Source: Streptomyces sp. NRRL WC-3549 (GTDB lineage: Bacteria; Actinomycetota; Actinomycetes; Streptomycetales; Streptomycetaceae). Taken from it: a stretch of 25,751 nt of DNA. A model generated the notes under the pieces. It was not told the origin of the DNA, ran no database searches, and saw only the letters and a list, made by a program, of their open reading frames with translations. How positions within the stretch are numbered: the stretch's first letter is position 1; each line of letters begins with the position of its first letter. This document shows positions 16,041 to 23,632 of the stretch, piece after piece. A program made the translations under genes and the position numbers. Location of the stretch: contig NZ_KL585383.1 in the NCBI RefSeq assembly GCF_000721935.1, positions 28,547-54,297 of the forward strand, in the 5' to 3' direction.

Positions 16041-16997
16041 TCAGACGTCCGGGTCGTCGAGCCCCTCGGGCAGTTCCTCCGCGGGGACCTCCGGCTGCTC
16101 CAGAGGGGGCAGCTCCGCGAGACGGTCCCAGGAGATCCGGTCGCGCCGCAGGTCGTTCCTGACCCGGTCGGCGAGCTTCCGGGTGTCCCGGCGGTTCATC
16201 AGTGCGCCGACCGTGGCCCCGATCAGGAACGGGATCAGGTTCGGTACGTCGCGCACCATGCGCTTGGTGATCTGCCGGCGCAGCTCGCGCTTCATCTGCC
16301 CGCCCAGCGCCGCGTCGAGCGTGGTGGGACGGGACACGTCGATGCCGCGCTCCTGGGTCCAGGACGTCAGGTAAGCGGTGCTCCGCTGGGCGATGTTGCC
16401 CGGTGGGCGCCGGCCGTAGACCTCGTGGAGCTCGGCGACGAGCTTCATCTCGACGGCTGCCACACCGGTGACCTCGGCGGCGAGCTCGGCCGGCATGGCG
16501 GGTGGTACGGGCATCATGGCGGCCGCACCGATGCCCGCGCCGACGGCGGCGGTGGCGTTGCACGCCCCCGCGACGAGTTTGTCGGCGAGCTCTTCGGGGC
16601 CGAGCCCGGGGAACTGTCCGCGCAGGGTCTCCAGGTCCCGCACGGGGATCCTGGGCGCCGTGTCGATGATCCGGTCGGCCAGCCGGCCCGCCACCGCCCG
16701 GGCGCTCTCGCCTCCCTTGAGGGCGCTTCGCCCCAGGCCGCGCAACCGGCCGGGCCGGTCCCCGGTCCCGTCGGGGCCCTGTCGTGCGGGCGTCCGTGAC
16801 GGATCCGCGGCCCGGACGGCTTCGAGCGAGGCCGGACGGCCTCGCTCGTCGTCGGATGTGCCGGGGGAGGCGGACAGGGCGGCCGGATGCTCGGCAGACG
16901 CGCGGGCGCCTTCTGCCGGGCCGGTGCCGCCCTGATGTGCCTCCGACGACTTCGTGCGCCGCAGGCGCCGCTTCCGGAACGGTGTGTCGCCTGCCAC
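16041..16997 (-). CDS. EcsC-like conserved hypothetical protein
   Basis: 318-aa protein of unproven function. Residues 1-90 are charged and low complexity (Ala/Gly/Pro/Arg/Asp). The rest resembles the EcsC family: an Ala/Gly-rich amphipathic segment NATAAVGAGIGAAAMMPVPP, then AVEMKLVAELHEVYG, and near the end LIPFLIGATVGALMNRRDTR, the usual EcsC carboxy-terminal signature of Ile-Pro, Gly-Ala and Asn. It ends with an acidic Pro/Glu tail. The GTG at 16997 lies 12 nt after the DUF4193 stop, so the two are co-transcribed. The EcsC match is by eye and moderate; a membrane-associated protein is the safe reading. Within the low-complexity part the DNA contains an 11-bp perfect inverted repeat (16823-16848). 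Confidence 0.7.
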   Translation of the reverse strand: MAGDTPFRKRRLRRTKSSEAHQGGTGPAEGARASAEHPAALSASPGTSDDERGRPASLEAVRAADPSRTPARQGPDGTGDRPGRLRGLGRSALKGGESARAVAGRLADRIIDTAPRIPVRDLETLRGQFPGLGPEELADKLVAGACNATAAVGAGIGAAAMMPVPPAMPAELAAEVTGVAAVEMKLVAELHEVYGRRPPGNIAQRSTAYLTSWTQERGIDVSRPTTLDAALGGQMKRELRRQITKRMVRDVPNLIPFLIGATVGALMNRRDTRKLADRVRNDLRRDRISWDRLAELPPLEQPEVPAEELPEGLDDPDV

Positions 16998-17009
16998 GGC
17001 CGACCGGAC

Positions 17010-17306
17010 TCAGTCGCAGTCGCGGCAGATGGGCTGGCCGTTCTTCTCGCGTGCCAGCTGGCTGCGGTGGTGTACGAGGAAGCAGCTCATGCAGGTGAAC
17101 TCATCGGCCTGCTTGGGCAGCACCCGTACGGCGAGCTCCTCGTTGGACAGGTCCGCTCCGGGGAGCTCCAGTCCTTCCGCCGCGTCGAATTCGTCGACGT
17201 CGACGGCGGACGCCGTCTTGTCGCTCCGACGGGCCTTGAGCTCCTCAAGGCTGTCCTGATCGACGTCGTCGTCGGTCTTCCTTGGGGTGTCGTAATCCGT
17301 TGCCAT
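17010..17306 (-). CDS. DUF4193 family small zinc-binding protein
   Basis: 98-aa acidic protein of a strictly actinobacterial family. The N-terminal two thirds are Asp/Glu-rich (MATDYDTPRKTDDDVDQDSL). The C-terminal part carries a four-cysteine zinc ribbon: CMSC (C72, C75) in FTCMSCFLVHHRSQL and CRDC (C94, C97) at the very end. The fold suggests a protein- or RNA-polymerase-interacting module, but the role is unknown. The ATG at 17306 has a GGGGGAG ribosome-binding site 6 nt upstream. The EcsC-like gene follows after 12 nt. A 404-nt gap upstream holds its promoter. The mycobacterial counterpart is Rv2699c (from memory). Confidence 0.92.
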   Translation of the reverse strand: MATDYDTPRKTDDDVDQDSLEELKARRSDKTASAVDVDEFDAAEGLELPGADLSNEELAVRVLPKQADEFTCMSCFLVHHRSQLAREKNGQPICRDCD

Positions 17307-17526
17307 GTCGCTCTCCCCCTCATGGGTGTCTGCGGTGTCTCAGCGCACGTAACGCGTGAGAGGCCGGACTTGTGCCCGACCTGAGGCGGAGATTTTGCCT
17401 CACATCAAGGTCTGTTACTCAATCGACACCCAACCGGATCCCTCGGTGGCGATCAGCTTGGGTGGCGATGGGGACCGTACACGGTCCCGTTGCTGCACTT
17501 CACGGGCGCCACCCCGTGTACTTCCC

Positions 17527-17536
17527 GTGATATCAC
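17527..17536. promoter_or_regulatory. Palindrome GTGATATCAC
   Basis: Perfect 10-bp palindrome in the gap upstream of the DUF4193 gene, with the same GTGA and TCAC arms as the palindrome at 17614-17627. A protein-binding site is inferred from symmetry and repetition only. Confidence 0.3.
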
Positions 17537-17613
17537 CCCCTGAAAACCCGGACTTTTCCCGGCATCCCGGGAGAGTTGTGGTCACAGAGAGTGGATAGTC
17601 TGGAATTCGCCCC

Positions 17614-17627
17614 TGTGATCGATCACA
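17614..17627. promoter_or_regulatory. Palindrome TGTGATCGATCACA
   Basis: Perfect 14-bp palindrome, with flanking CC and GG-type bases extending the symmetry imperfectly. The arms TGTGA and TCACA recall a CRP/FNR-type half-site, but the centre is 4 nt rather than 6. The owner is therefore unknown. It lies 86 nt beyond the cutS stop and about 310 nt upstream of DUF4193. It could alternatively act as a weak hairpin ending cutRS transcription. Confidence 0.35.
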
Positions 17628-17710
17628 CAGGTGCATGCCGGGGGGAAGGGTTCGAAATTCCGCCCAAAGCGAACAGGCCGATCCAATGCCACGTCACGCG
17701 GCGAAGCATC

Positions 17711-18952
17711 TCAGACCGGAAGCGTGACACGCATCACGAGACCACCGCCCTCGCGGGGCTCCGCGATGATACGGCCCCCGTGCGCCCGTGCGACGGACCG
17801 GGCGATCGACAGGCCGAGCCCGACCCCCTTGTCGCTGCCCGTGCGCTCGGTCCGCAGCCGGCGGAACGGCTCGAAGAGGTTGTCGATCTCGTAGGCGGGC
17901 ACCACGGGGCCCGTGTTCGAGACCGTCAGCAGCGCCTGTCCCGGCTGCGGCTCGGTGGTGACCTCCACCCAGCCGCCCTCGGCCACGTTGTAGCGCACGG
18001 CGTTCTGGACGAGGTTCAGCGCGATCCGCTCCAGCAGGACGCCGTTGCCCTGGACGACCGCGGAGGTCCGCCCGCCACGGATCTCCACGCCCTTCGCCGC
18101 CGCCTCCGCCCGGGCCTGGTCGATGGCGCGGTCCGCGACCTCGGCGAGGTCGACCGGCTTCCGCTCGACGATCTGGTTCTCGCTGCGTGCCAGCAGCAGC
18201 AGACCTTCGACCAGCTGCTCGCTGCGCTCGTTGGTGGCGAGCAGGGTCCGGCCCAGCTGGTGGAGCTCCGGCGGGGCCTCCGGGTCGGAGAGGTGGACCT
18301 CCAGGAGGGTGCGGTTGATCGCGAGGGGCGTGCGCAGTTCGTGCGAGGCGTTGCCCACGAACCGCTGCTGGGCCGTGAAGGCCCGCTCCAGGCGGTCCAG
18401 CATCTCGTCGAAGGTGTCCGCGAGCTCCTTCAGCTCGTCGTCCGGGCCGTCCAGCTCGATCCGGCGGCTCAGGTCCGTGCCGACCACCCGGCGGGCGGTA
18501 CGGGTGATCCGGCCGAGCGGCGACAGGACGCGGCCGGCCATGGCGTACCCGAAGGCGAAGGCGATGACGCTGAGGCCCACCAGGGCCAGCAGCGAGCGGT
18601 TCAGCAGGCTGTCCAGGGCGTGCTGCCGCTGGGCGGCGGTGCAGGTCTTGATCGCCTCGTTGAGCTGGCTGTTGTTCAGGGCGGAGCCGAGCTGCGGACA
18701 GACGTCGCTGGTGATCTGGACGTTCGTGCCGCGGACCTCGAAGGCCAGGCCGCCCGCGTCGTTCAGCGCCTGCGCGGCCAGCATGTAGATGATCGAGAGC
18801 AGCAGGATGCCCGCGATCAGGAACATGCCGCCGTACAGCAGCGTGAGCCGTATCCGGATCGTCGGCCGCAGCCACGGGTAGGGGGAGTCCTCCGGCTTGG
18901 GGTCCCAGGTCGGTTTCGGGGGCGCCTTCAGCGGCGCCGGTGAGGCGGACAC
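17711..18952 (-). CDS. cutS: CutS sensor histidine kinase
   Basis: 413-aa membrane sensor kinase of the CutRS system. A proline-rich cytoplasmic N-terminus is followed by transmembrane helix 1 (about 36-60, LTLLYGGMFLIAGILLLSII), an extracytoplasmic sensor of about 60 residues, transmembrane helix 2 (about 119-140), and a HAMP domain with RVLSPLGRITRTARRV. The HisKA domain has phospho-acceptor H204 in NASHELRTPLAINR. HATPase motifs are NLVQNAVRYN and GVGLGLSIARSV. The sensor contains exactly two cysteines, C85 and C104. Published Streptomyces work, as I recall it, implicates an invariant cysteine pair in sensing failed disulphide formation outside the cell. The GTG at 18952 lies 6 nt after the cutR stop. 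Confidence 0.93.
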   Translation of the reverse strand: MSASPAPLKAPPKPTWDPKPEDSPYPWLRPTIRIRLTLLYGGMFLIAGILLLSIIYMLAAQALNDAGGLAFEVRGTNVQITSDVCPQLGSALNNSQLNEAIKTCTAAQRQHALDSLLNRSLLALVGLSVIAFAFGYAMAGRVLSPLGRITRTARRVVGTDLSRRIELDGPDDELKELADTFDEMLDRLERAFTAQQRFVGNASHELRTPLAINRTLLEVHLSDPEAPPELHQLGRTLLATNERSEQLVEGLLLLARSENQIVERKPVDLAEVADRAIDQARAEAAAKGVEIRGGRTSAVVQGNGVLLERIALNLVQNAVRYNVAEGGWVEVTTEPQPGQALLTVSNTGPVVPAYEIDNLFEPFRRLRTERTGSDKGVGLGLSIARSVARAHGGRIIAEPREGGGLVMRVTLPV

Positions 18953-18958
18953 GGGCGC

Positions 18959-19612
18959 TCAGATCCGGTATCCGGAGCCGGGGACGGTGACGATGACCGG
19001 GGGCTCACCGAGCTTGCGGCGCAGTGTCATGACCGTCACCCTCACGACGTTGGTGAAGGGGTCGGTGTTCTCGTCCCAGGCCTTCTCCAGCAGCTGCTCG
19101 GCGGAGACGACCGCCCCCTCGCTGCGCATCAGGACCTCCAGGACCGCGAACTCCTTCGGGGCGAGCTGGATCTCCTGTTCGCCCCGGAAGACCTCGCGGC
19201 GGTTCGGGTCGAGCCTGATCCCCGCGCGCTCCAGGACGGGCGGCAGCGCGACGGTGGTCCGCCGGCCCAGGGCCCGGACCCGGGCGGTGAGCTCGCTGAA
19301 GGCGAAGGGCTTGGGGAGGTAGTCGTCCGCGCCGAGCTCCAGGCCCTCCACCCGGTCGCTGACGTCGGCGGACGCGGTCAGCATGAGCACCCGGGTGGGC
19401 ATGCCCAGCTCGACGATGCGCCGGCAGACGTCGTCGCCGTGCACCAGTGGGAGGTCCCGGTCCAGGACGACGACGTCGTAGTCGTTGACCCCCACCCGTT
19501 CCAGGGCCGCGGCTCCGTCGTAGACGACGTCCACGGCCATGGCCTCCCGGCGCAGTCCGGTGGCCACCGCATCGGCGAGCAGTTGCTCGTCCTCGACGAC
19601 GAGTACGCGCAC
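18959..19612 (-). CDS. cutR: CutR response regulator
   Basis: 217-aa OmpR-family response regulator, the same length as I remember for S. lividans CutR. The receiver domain starts at VRVLVVEDEQLLADAV, with acidic E7/D8, phospho-acceptor D51 in VVLDRDLPLVHG, T79 and K101 in DDYLPKPF. The winged-helix DNA-binding domain contains IQLAPKEFAVLEVLMRSEG, the recognition region NVVRVTVMTLRRKLG, and the ending VTVPGSGYRI. The GTG at 19612 is chosen because the receiver begins immediately there and GGGAAGGA lies upstream; a longer frame would add unrelated sequence. cutS follows after 6 nt. Known from S. lividans and S. coelicolor to affect antibiotic production and secretion stress. Confidence 0.93.
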   Translation of the reverse strand: MRVLVVEDEQLLADAVATGLRREAMAVDVVYDGAAALERVGVNDYDVVVLDRDLPLVHGDDVCRRIVELGMPTRVLMLTASADVSDRVEGLELGADDYLPKPFAFSELTARVRALGRRTTVALPPVLERAGIRLDPNRREVFRGEQEIQLAPKEFAVLEVLMRSEGAVVSAEQLLEKAWDENTDPFTNVVRVTVMTLRRKLGEPPVIVTVPGSGYRI

Positions 19613-19971
19613 GGCGCAGTCCTTCCCTAGATCTTCGGCACATACGTCGAGCGGCCTGGTCACGGCCGCTCGCTGCACGTCAGCGGCACCGACTGTGCGC
19701 GTCCATCCTGCCCGTAACGCGCATAAACCGGCGGTAAGACGACGCGGCCCCGGTGGCGGCCCCCGGGAATTCGTCGGATTCACGGGCCAGTTGAGGTTTC
19801 CCCGGGGTCGGCTCCGGGGAGGACGAATGCACACCCGCGATCACGCCCTGCTTGTGGCGTACCACAGCCCGCTCTGTTTCCAGAGGACTGCGTGATCACC
19901 CGCACCCCGGCGACTGCCGGAAAACCCCGGGCACACCCCCGTGCCACCGACCCACGACGAGGGGGCGCTAC
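19613..19971. other. 359-nt divergent intergenic region between cutR and a 57-aa ORF
   Basis: No further gene is supported. It holds the cutR promoter on one side and that of the small plus-strand gene on the other. Visible structures are a CCCCGG/CCGGGG-type hairpin at about 19800-19819 and an inverted repeat TGTGG-CGTA-CCACA at 19853-19866, 105 nt upstream of the small gene. The reading frames crossing it show no family resemblance. Confidence 0.5.
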
Positions 19972-20145
19972 ATGGACGCTTTCACCGCAGGCCTGCTGCA
20001 ACGGATCAAGACCACCGAGTCCGACCTCACGAGGGCTCGCGAGACGGGCGACGACTTCCTCGCGGACGTCGAGCAGAGCGAGCTGGACGATCTGCGCCGT
20101 CTGGCCGCCGAGCACGGCGTCGAGATCGGCGCCACCAGCGTCTGA
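19972..20145 (+). CDS. 57-aa conserved acidic helical protein
   Basis: Small soluble protein of unknown function: MDAFTAGLLQRIKTTESDLT, then ARETGDDFLADVEQSELDDL, then RRLAAEHGVEIGATSV. It is predicted all-helical, with a heptad-like Leu/Val/Leu spacing (coiled coil possible). The ATG at 19972 has GAGGGGG about 8-9 nt upstream. I remember near-identical short proteins at this place beside cutR in other Streptomyces, which supports it as a real gene. It is followed at once by a bidirectional hairpin terminator. Confidence 0.8.
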   Translation: MDAFTAGLLQRIKTTESDLTRARETGDDFLADVEQSELDDLRRLAAEHGVEIGATSV

Positions 20146-20150
20146 GCCAT

Positions 20151-20200
20151 GACGAGAGGGCCCGGGGACGCCGTCACAGGCGCCCGTGGGCCCTCTCGTC
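20151..20200. terminator. Hairpin terminator after the 57-aa gene
   Basis: Perfect 13-bp outer stem (20151-20163 with 20188-20200) and an interrupted inner stem closing on the loop GTCACA. It begins 5 nt after the stop codon. It lies between the convergent 57-aa gene and suhB (stop 20261), so it can serve both. Confidence 0.85.
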
Positions 20201-20260
20201 GTGTCAGGGCGCCCCGGGAGCGCCGAGGGCTTCCCGGGGCGGCGTACGGGCGCGCACGCG

Positions 20261-21075
20261 TCAGTCGTGCCAGGCTCCCAGCTCCTCCAGCAGGGCCTGG
20301 AGCGGCTCGAAGACCCCGGGGGTCGCGGCGACGGTCAGGTCCCCGTCCGGGCGCAGCCCGGGACGGCCGCCGGTGAGCGCGCCGGCCTCCCGGGCGATCA
20401 GGTCACCGGCGGCCAGGTCCCAGGGGTGCAGGCCCCGCTCGAAGTAGCCGTCGAGCCGGCCCGCGGCCACGTCGCAGAGGTCGACGGCGGGAGGTCGACG
20501 GCGGCCGATCCCCCGCGTCGGATGTCGCGCAGCCGCGGGATCAGCCGGCGCGCCACCTCGGCCTGGTGGGTGCGCACCTCGGTGACGTAGTTGAAGCCGG
20601 TCGAGACGAGTGCCTGGTCCAGCGGGGCGGTGGGGCGGCAGCGCAGGGCCTCGCCGTTCAGGTAGGCGCCGGAGCCGAGGACCGCGTGGAAGGTCTCGCG
20701 GCGCATGGGGGCCTCGACCACGCCCACCACCCGCTCGCCGTCGCGCTCGGCGGCGATGGACACGGCCCAGGTCGGCAGGCCGTAGAGGTAGTTCACCGTG
20801 CCGTCGAGCGGGTCGATGACCCACCGGACACCGCTGGTGCCCTCGGCGCTGGCGCCCTCCTCGCCGAGGAAGCCGTCGGCGGGGCGGCGGTCCATGAGGA
20901 AGCCGGTGATCAGCTTCTCGGCGCCGATGTCCATCTCGGTGACGACGTCGATGGGGCTGGACTTCGTCGCCGCCACGCCCAGGTCCGCGGGGCGTCCGTC
21001 GCGCAGCAGGGCTCCGGCGCGGCGGGCGGCCTCCAGGGCCAGGTCGAGCAGTTCGGTCAGGAAGGGGTCGGTCAC
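20261..21075 (-). pseudogene. suhB: Inositol monophosphatase family (SuhB-like), frameshifted by a 14-bp tandem duplication
   Basis: Mg2+-dependent phosphatase family (myo-inositol-1-phosphate and related substrates). The frame from GTG 21075 ([17 protein letters not shown]) contains the metal-binding motifs FLGEEGA and [15 protein letters not shown] and runs to [13 protein letters not shown]. There the DNA carries an exact 14-nt tandem repeat (20477-20490 and 20491-20504), which shifts the frame. The C-terminal part, [17 protein letters not shown] and motif [18 protein letters not shown] to ELGAWHD, follows in another frame to the stop at 20261. Removing one copy restores a continuous 266-aa protein of normal length. 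Without repair the product loses motif B (the WDxAAG Asp binds metal) and should be inactive. CGGGAG lies 5 nt from the start. Real mutation or assembly error cannot be distinguished here. Confidence 0.9.
20477..20504. repeat. Exact 14-bp tandem duplication inside suhB
   Basis: GAGGTCGACGGCGG occurs twice in direct succession (20477-20490, 20491-20504; plus-strand reading). One copy is enough for the conserved AAVDLCDV protein sequence, so the second is the extra one. The two-nucleotide remainder breaks the frame. Confidence 0.93.
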
Positions 21076-21134
21076 AACGCTCCCGGGGTCGGGTCCCGCC
21101 GGGCCGACGCGCCCGGGGGAGGGTTCGGAGCCTC

Positions 21135-22262
21135 TCAGGCGTACGGGCTGTCCGCGCCGGCCGCGGCCGGCTTCGGCGCCCGCGCCGGGCAGCAGCCGAC
21201 GGGGCACAGGTCGTGGGAGGGGCCCAGCTCGCCGAGCGCGCACCGCTGGACCGAACATCCCCGCTCCGCCTCCGCGCGTTCCAGGAGGAGCTCGCGGACG
21301 GCCGCCGCGAACCGGGGGTCGGCGCCGACGGTCGCGGACCGGCGCACGGGCAGGCCGAGCTCGGCGGCCTTGGCCGTGGCCTCCGTGTCCAGGTCGTACA
21401 GGACCTCCATGTGGTCGGAGACGAACCCGATGGGGACCATCACCGCCCCGGGGACCCCCTCGCCGTGGAGGGTCTCCAGGTGGTCGCAGATGTCGGGCTC
21501 CAGCCACGGGATGTGCGGGGCGCCGCTGCGCGACTGGTAGACCAGCTGCCACGGGTAGGTGATCCCGGTCTCCTCGCGTACCGCCTCGACGACGACGCGG
21601 GCCACGTCCAGGTGCTCGGCGACGTACGAACCGCCGTCGCCGTGCGTCTCCACGGGGCCGGAGGTGTCGGCCGCGGAGGTCGGGATGGAGTGCGTGGTGA
21701 ACGCGAGGTGCGCGCCCGCCCGGACCTCCTCGGGCAGATCGGCGAGCGAGGCCAGCACCCCGTCCACCACGGGGCGTACGAACCCGGGGTGGTTGAAGTA
21801 GTGCCGCAACTTGTCCACGCGCGGCACGGGCAGCCCCTCGGCCTCCAGCTCGGCCAGCGACCGGGCGAGGTCCTCGCGGTACTGCCGGCACCCGGAGTAC
21901 GAGGCGTAGGCACTGGTGGCGAGCACGGCGATCCGGCGGCGCCCGTCGGCGACCATCTCGCGCAGGGTGTCGGTGAGGTACGGGGCCCAGTTGCGGTTGC
22001 CCCAGTACACCGGCAGGTCGAGCCCGTGTCCGGCGAAGTCCTCGCGCAGGGTGCCGAGGAGGGCCCGGTTCTGCGCGTTGATCGGGCTGACGCCGCCGAA
22101 CAGGAAGTAGTGCTTGCCGACCTCCTTCAGCCGTTCCTCGGGGATACCGCGGCCGCGGGTCACGTTCGCCAGGAACGGGACCACGTCGTCCGGGCCTTCG
22201 GGGCCGCCGAAGGAGAGCAGCAGCAGGGCGTCGTAGGGAGCGGGGTCACGCAGATCGGACAT
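21135..22262 (-). CDS. hemH: Ferrochelatase (coproporphyrin III type)
   Basis: 375-aa cytoplasmic enzyme that inserts Fe2+ into a porphyrin. In actinobacteria the substrate is expected to be coproporphyrin III (CpfC, formerly HemH). Visible family blocks are [59 protein letters not shown], the active-site THSIPTSAA with its His, [16 protein letters not shown], and [17 protein letters not shown] with the catalytic-pocket Glu. The C-terminus has a cysteine-rich extension ([19 protein letters not shown]), in keeping with the [2Fe-2S] cluster reported for mycobacterial ferrochelatase. The ATG at 22262 begins [16 protein letters not shown]; the longer frame upstream is not conserved sequence. It is 59 nt from the suhB start and divergent from the MFS gene. 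Confidence 0.95.
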   Translation of the reverse strand: MSDLRDPAPYDALLLLSFGGPEGPDDVVPFLANVTRGRGIPEERLKEVGKHYFLFGGVSPINAQNRALLGTLREDFAGHGLDLPVYWGNRNWAPYLTDTLREMVADGRRRIAVLATSAYASYSGCRQYREDLARSLAELEAEGLPVPRVDKLRHYFNHPGFVRPVVDGVLASLADLPEEVRAGAHLAFTTHSIPTSAADTSGPVETHGDGGSYVAEHLDVARVVVEAVREETGITYPWQLVYQSRSGAPHIPWLEPDICDHLETLHGEGVPGAVMVPIGFVSDHMEVLYDLDTEATAKAAELGLPVRRSATVGADPRFAAAVRELLLERAEAERGCSVQRCALGELGPSHDLCPVGCCPARAPKPAAAGADSPYA

Positions 22263-22387
22263 GCCCCCGATCCTGCCACCCGCCTCGGACAGTGCGGCAA
22301 CCGACATCCGCCCGTCCGCCGGACGCGGGCCACGCCGTAAGCTGTCTCGGCCGTCTTCACACCTGACAAGGCCTCCCGGAGTCCCTC

Positions 22388-23632
22388 GTGCCCAGCCCCT
22401 ACCGCGCCGTCTTCACCGCACCGGGGACCCGGGCCTTCTCCGCCGCCGGGTTCCTCGGACGGATGCCGCTGTCCATGATGGGCATCGGCGTCGTCACGAT
22501 GGTGTCGCAGATCACCGGGCGGTACGGTCTTGCGGGCGCGCTCTCCGCGACGCTCGCCATGGCGGCGGCCGTGATGGGCCCCCAGGTGTCCCGGATGGTG
22601 GACCGGTACGGGCAGCGCCGGGTGCTGCGCCCGGTGACCCTGGTGGCGGTCACCGCCGTCGCGGGGCTGCTGGTCTGCGCGCAGCAGGGGCTGCCCGAGT
22701 GGACGCTGTTCGTCTTCGCGGTGGGCGCCGGGTGCGTCCCGAGCATGGGCTCGATGGTCCGCGCCCGGTGGGCGGAGATCTACCGGGGTACCGGGCGGCA
22801 GCTGCACATCGCGTACGCCTGGGAGTCGATCGTCGACGAGGTGTGCTTCATCGTCGGTCCGATCGTCTCCATCGGGCTCTCCACCGCCTGGTTCCCGGAG
22901 GCCGGCCCGCTGCTGGCCGCCGTGTTCCTGGTGACCGGCGTCTTCTGGCTCACCTCCCAGCGGGCCACCGAGCCCCGGCCGCTCCCGGAGGAGCAGCACA
23001 CCGCCGGCTCGGCGCTGCGCTCCCCGGGGCTGCGGGTCCTGGTGGCGACCTTCGTCGCCACGGGCGCGATCTTCGGCGCGGTGGACGTGGTGACGGTGGC
23101 CTTCGCCGAGGAGCGCGGCCACAAGGCTGCGGCCAGTCTCGTGCTGGCCGTCTACGCCCTGGGGTCGTGTCTCGCGGGGGCCGTCTTCGGCGTGCTCCAC
23201 CTCAAGGGGAAGCCGTCCTCCAGGTGGCTGCTGGGGGTCTGCGCGATGGCCGTGAGTATGATCCCCCTCCAACTGGCCGGGAGTCTGCCGTTCCTGGCCG
23301 TGGCGCTCTTTGCCGCGGGCCTCGCCATCGCACCGACGATGGTCACCACCATGGCCCTCGTCGAACAGCACGTACCGCGTACCCGGCTGACCGAGGGCAT
23401 GACCTGGACCAGCACCGGGCTGGCGGTCGGGGTGGCGCTCGGCTCCTCCGCCGCGGGCTGGGTGGTGGACGCCTCGGGGCCGCGGGCGGGGTATGTGGTG
23501 CCCGCGGTGGCGGGAGCGCTCGCGGCCGCGGTGGCGTTCCTGGGGTACCGCCGGCTCGTGGAGCCGGAACCGACGGGAGGGCGCGGGGAAGATGACCGAG
23601 ACCTACGCAACTGCGACGAGCACATGGCGTAA
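22388..23632 (+). CDS. MFS transporter
   Basis: 414-aa major facilitator superfamily protein with about 12 transmembrane segments in two halves separated by a hydrophilic loop ([20 protein letters not shown]). The MFS motif-A region appears after helix 2 as [17 protein letters not shown], the typical D-x-x-G-R-R pattern. [20 protein letters not shown] and [12 protein letters not shown] are typical of an actinobacterial subgroup. Substrate unknown; efflux is the commonest role of relatives. The GTG start at 22388 is 125 nt from the divergent ferrochelatase start. The gene's last 41 nt overlap the next gene in another frame, so both are co-transcribed. Confidence 0.9.
   Translation: MPSPYRAVFTAPGTRAFSAAGFLGRMPLSMMGIGVVTMVSQITGRYGLAGALSATLAMAAAVMGPQVSRMVDRYGQRRVLRPVTLVAVTAVAGLLVCAQQGLPEWTLFVFAVGAGCVPSMGSMVRARWAEIYRGTGRQLHIAYAWESIVDEVCFIVGPIVSIGLSTAWFPEAGPLLAAVFLVTGVFWLTSQRATEPRPLPEEQHTAGSALRSPGLRVLVATFVATGAIFGAVDVVTVAFAEERGHKAAASLVLAVYALGSCLAGAVFGVLHLKGKPSSRWLLGVCAMAVSMIPLQLAGSLPFLAVALFAAGLAIAPTMVTTMALVEQHVPRTRLTEGMTWTSTGLAVGVALGSSAAGWVVDASGPRAGYVVPAVAGALAAAVAFLGYRRLVEPEPTGGRGEDDRDLRNCDEHMA

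Larger units (their letters stand above)
17307..17710. other. 404-nt intergenic region with three GTGA/TCAC-type dyads
   Basis: No gene is supported on either strand; the short open frames lack ribosome-binding sites and family resemblance. Base composition is less GC-rich than the surrounding genes. It must contain the promoter of the DUF4193 gene and the 3' end of the cutRS transcript. An inverted repeat TGAGGC/GCCTCA lies at 17382-17402. The dyads GTGATATCAC (17527-17536), TGTG-GT-CACA (17577-17586) and TGTGATCGATCACA (17614-17627) lie within 101 nt. A possible -35-like TTGATG followed at 18 nt by TCAGGT is found on the minus strand near 17380-17412. Confidence 0.5.

Noticed and set aside
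16823..16848. 11-bp perfect inverted repeat inside the EcsC-like gene
   Set aside because: It lies within a low-complexity coding stretch in the early part of the gene, where a terminator would be damaging; probably a by-product of GC-rich codon choice.
17614..17627. CRP-binding site
   Set aside because: The arms TGTGA and TCACA are separated by 4 nt, not the 6 nt of the CRP consensus, so the palindrome is reported without an owner.
17356..17636. Open frames of 80 (+) and 73 (-) codons in the gap between DUF4193 and cutS
   Set aside because: No ribosome-binding site, unusual composition for Streptomyces proteins, and no resemblance to a family. The region behaves as regulatory DNA.
17640..17690. 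tRNA T-arm-like string GGTTCGAAATTCC
   Set aside because: The flanking bases do not form the five-base stem, and no D-arm, anticodon arm or acceptor stem can be drawn around it.
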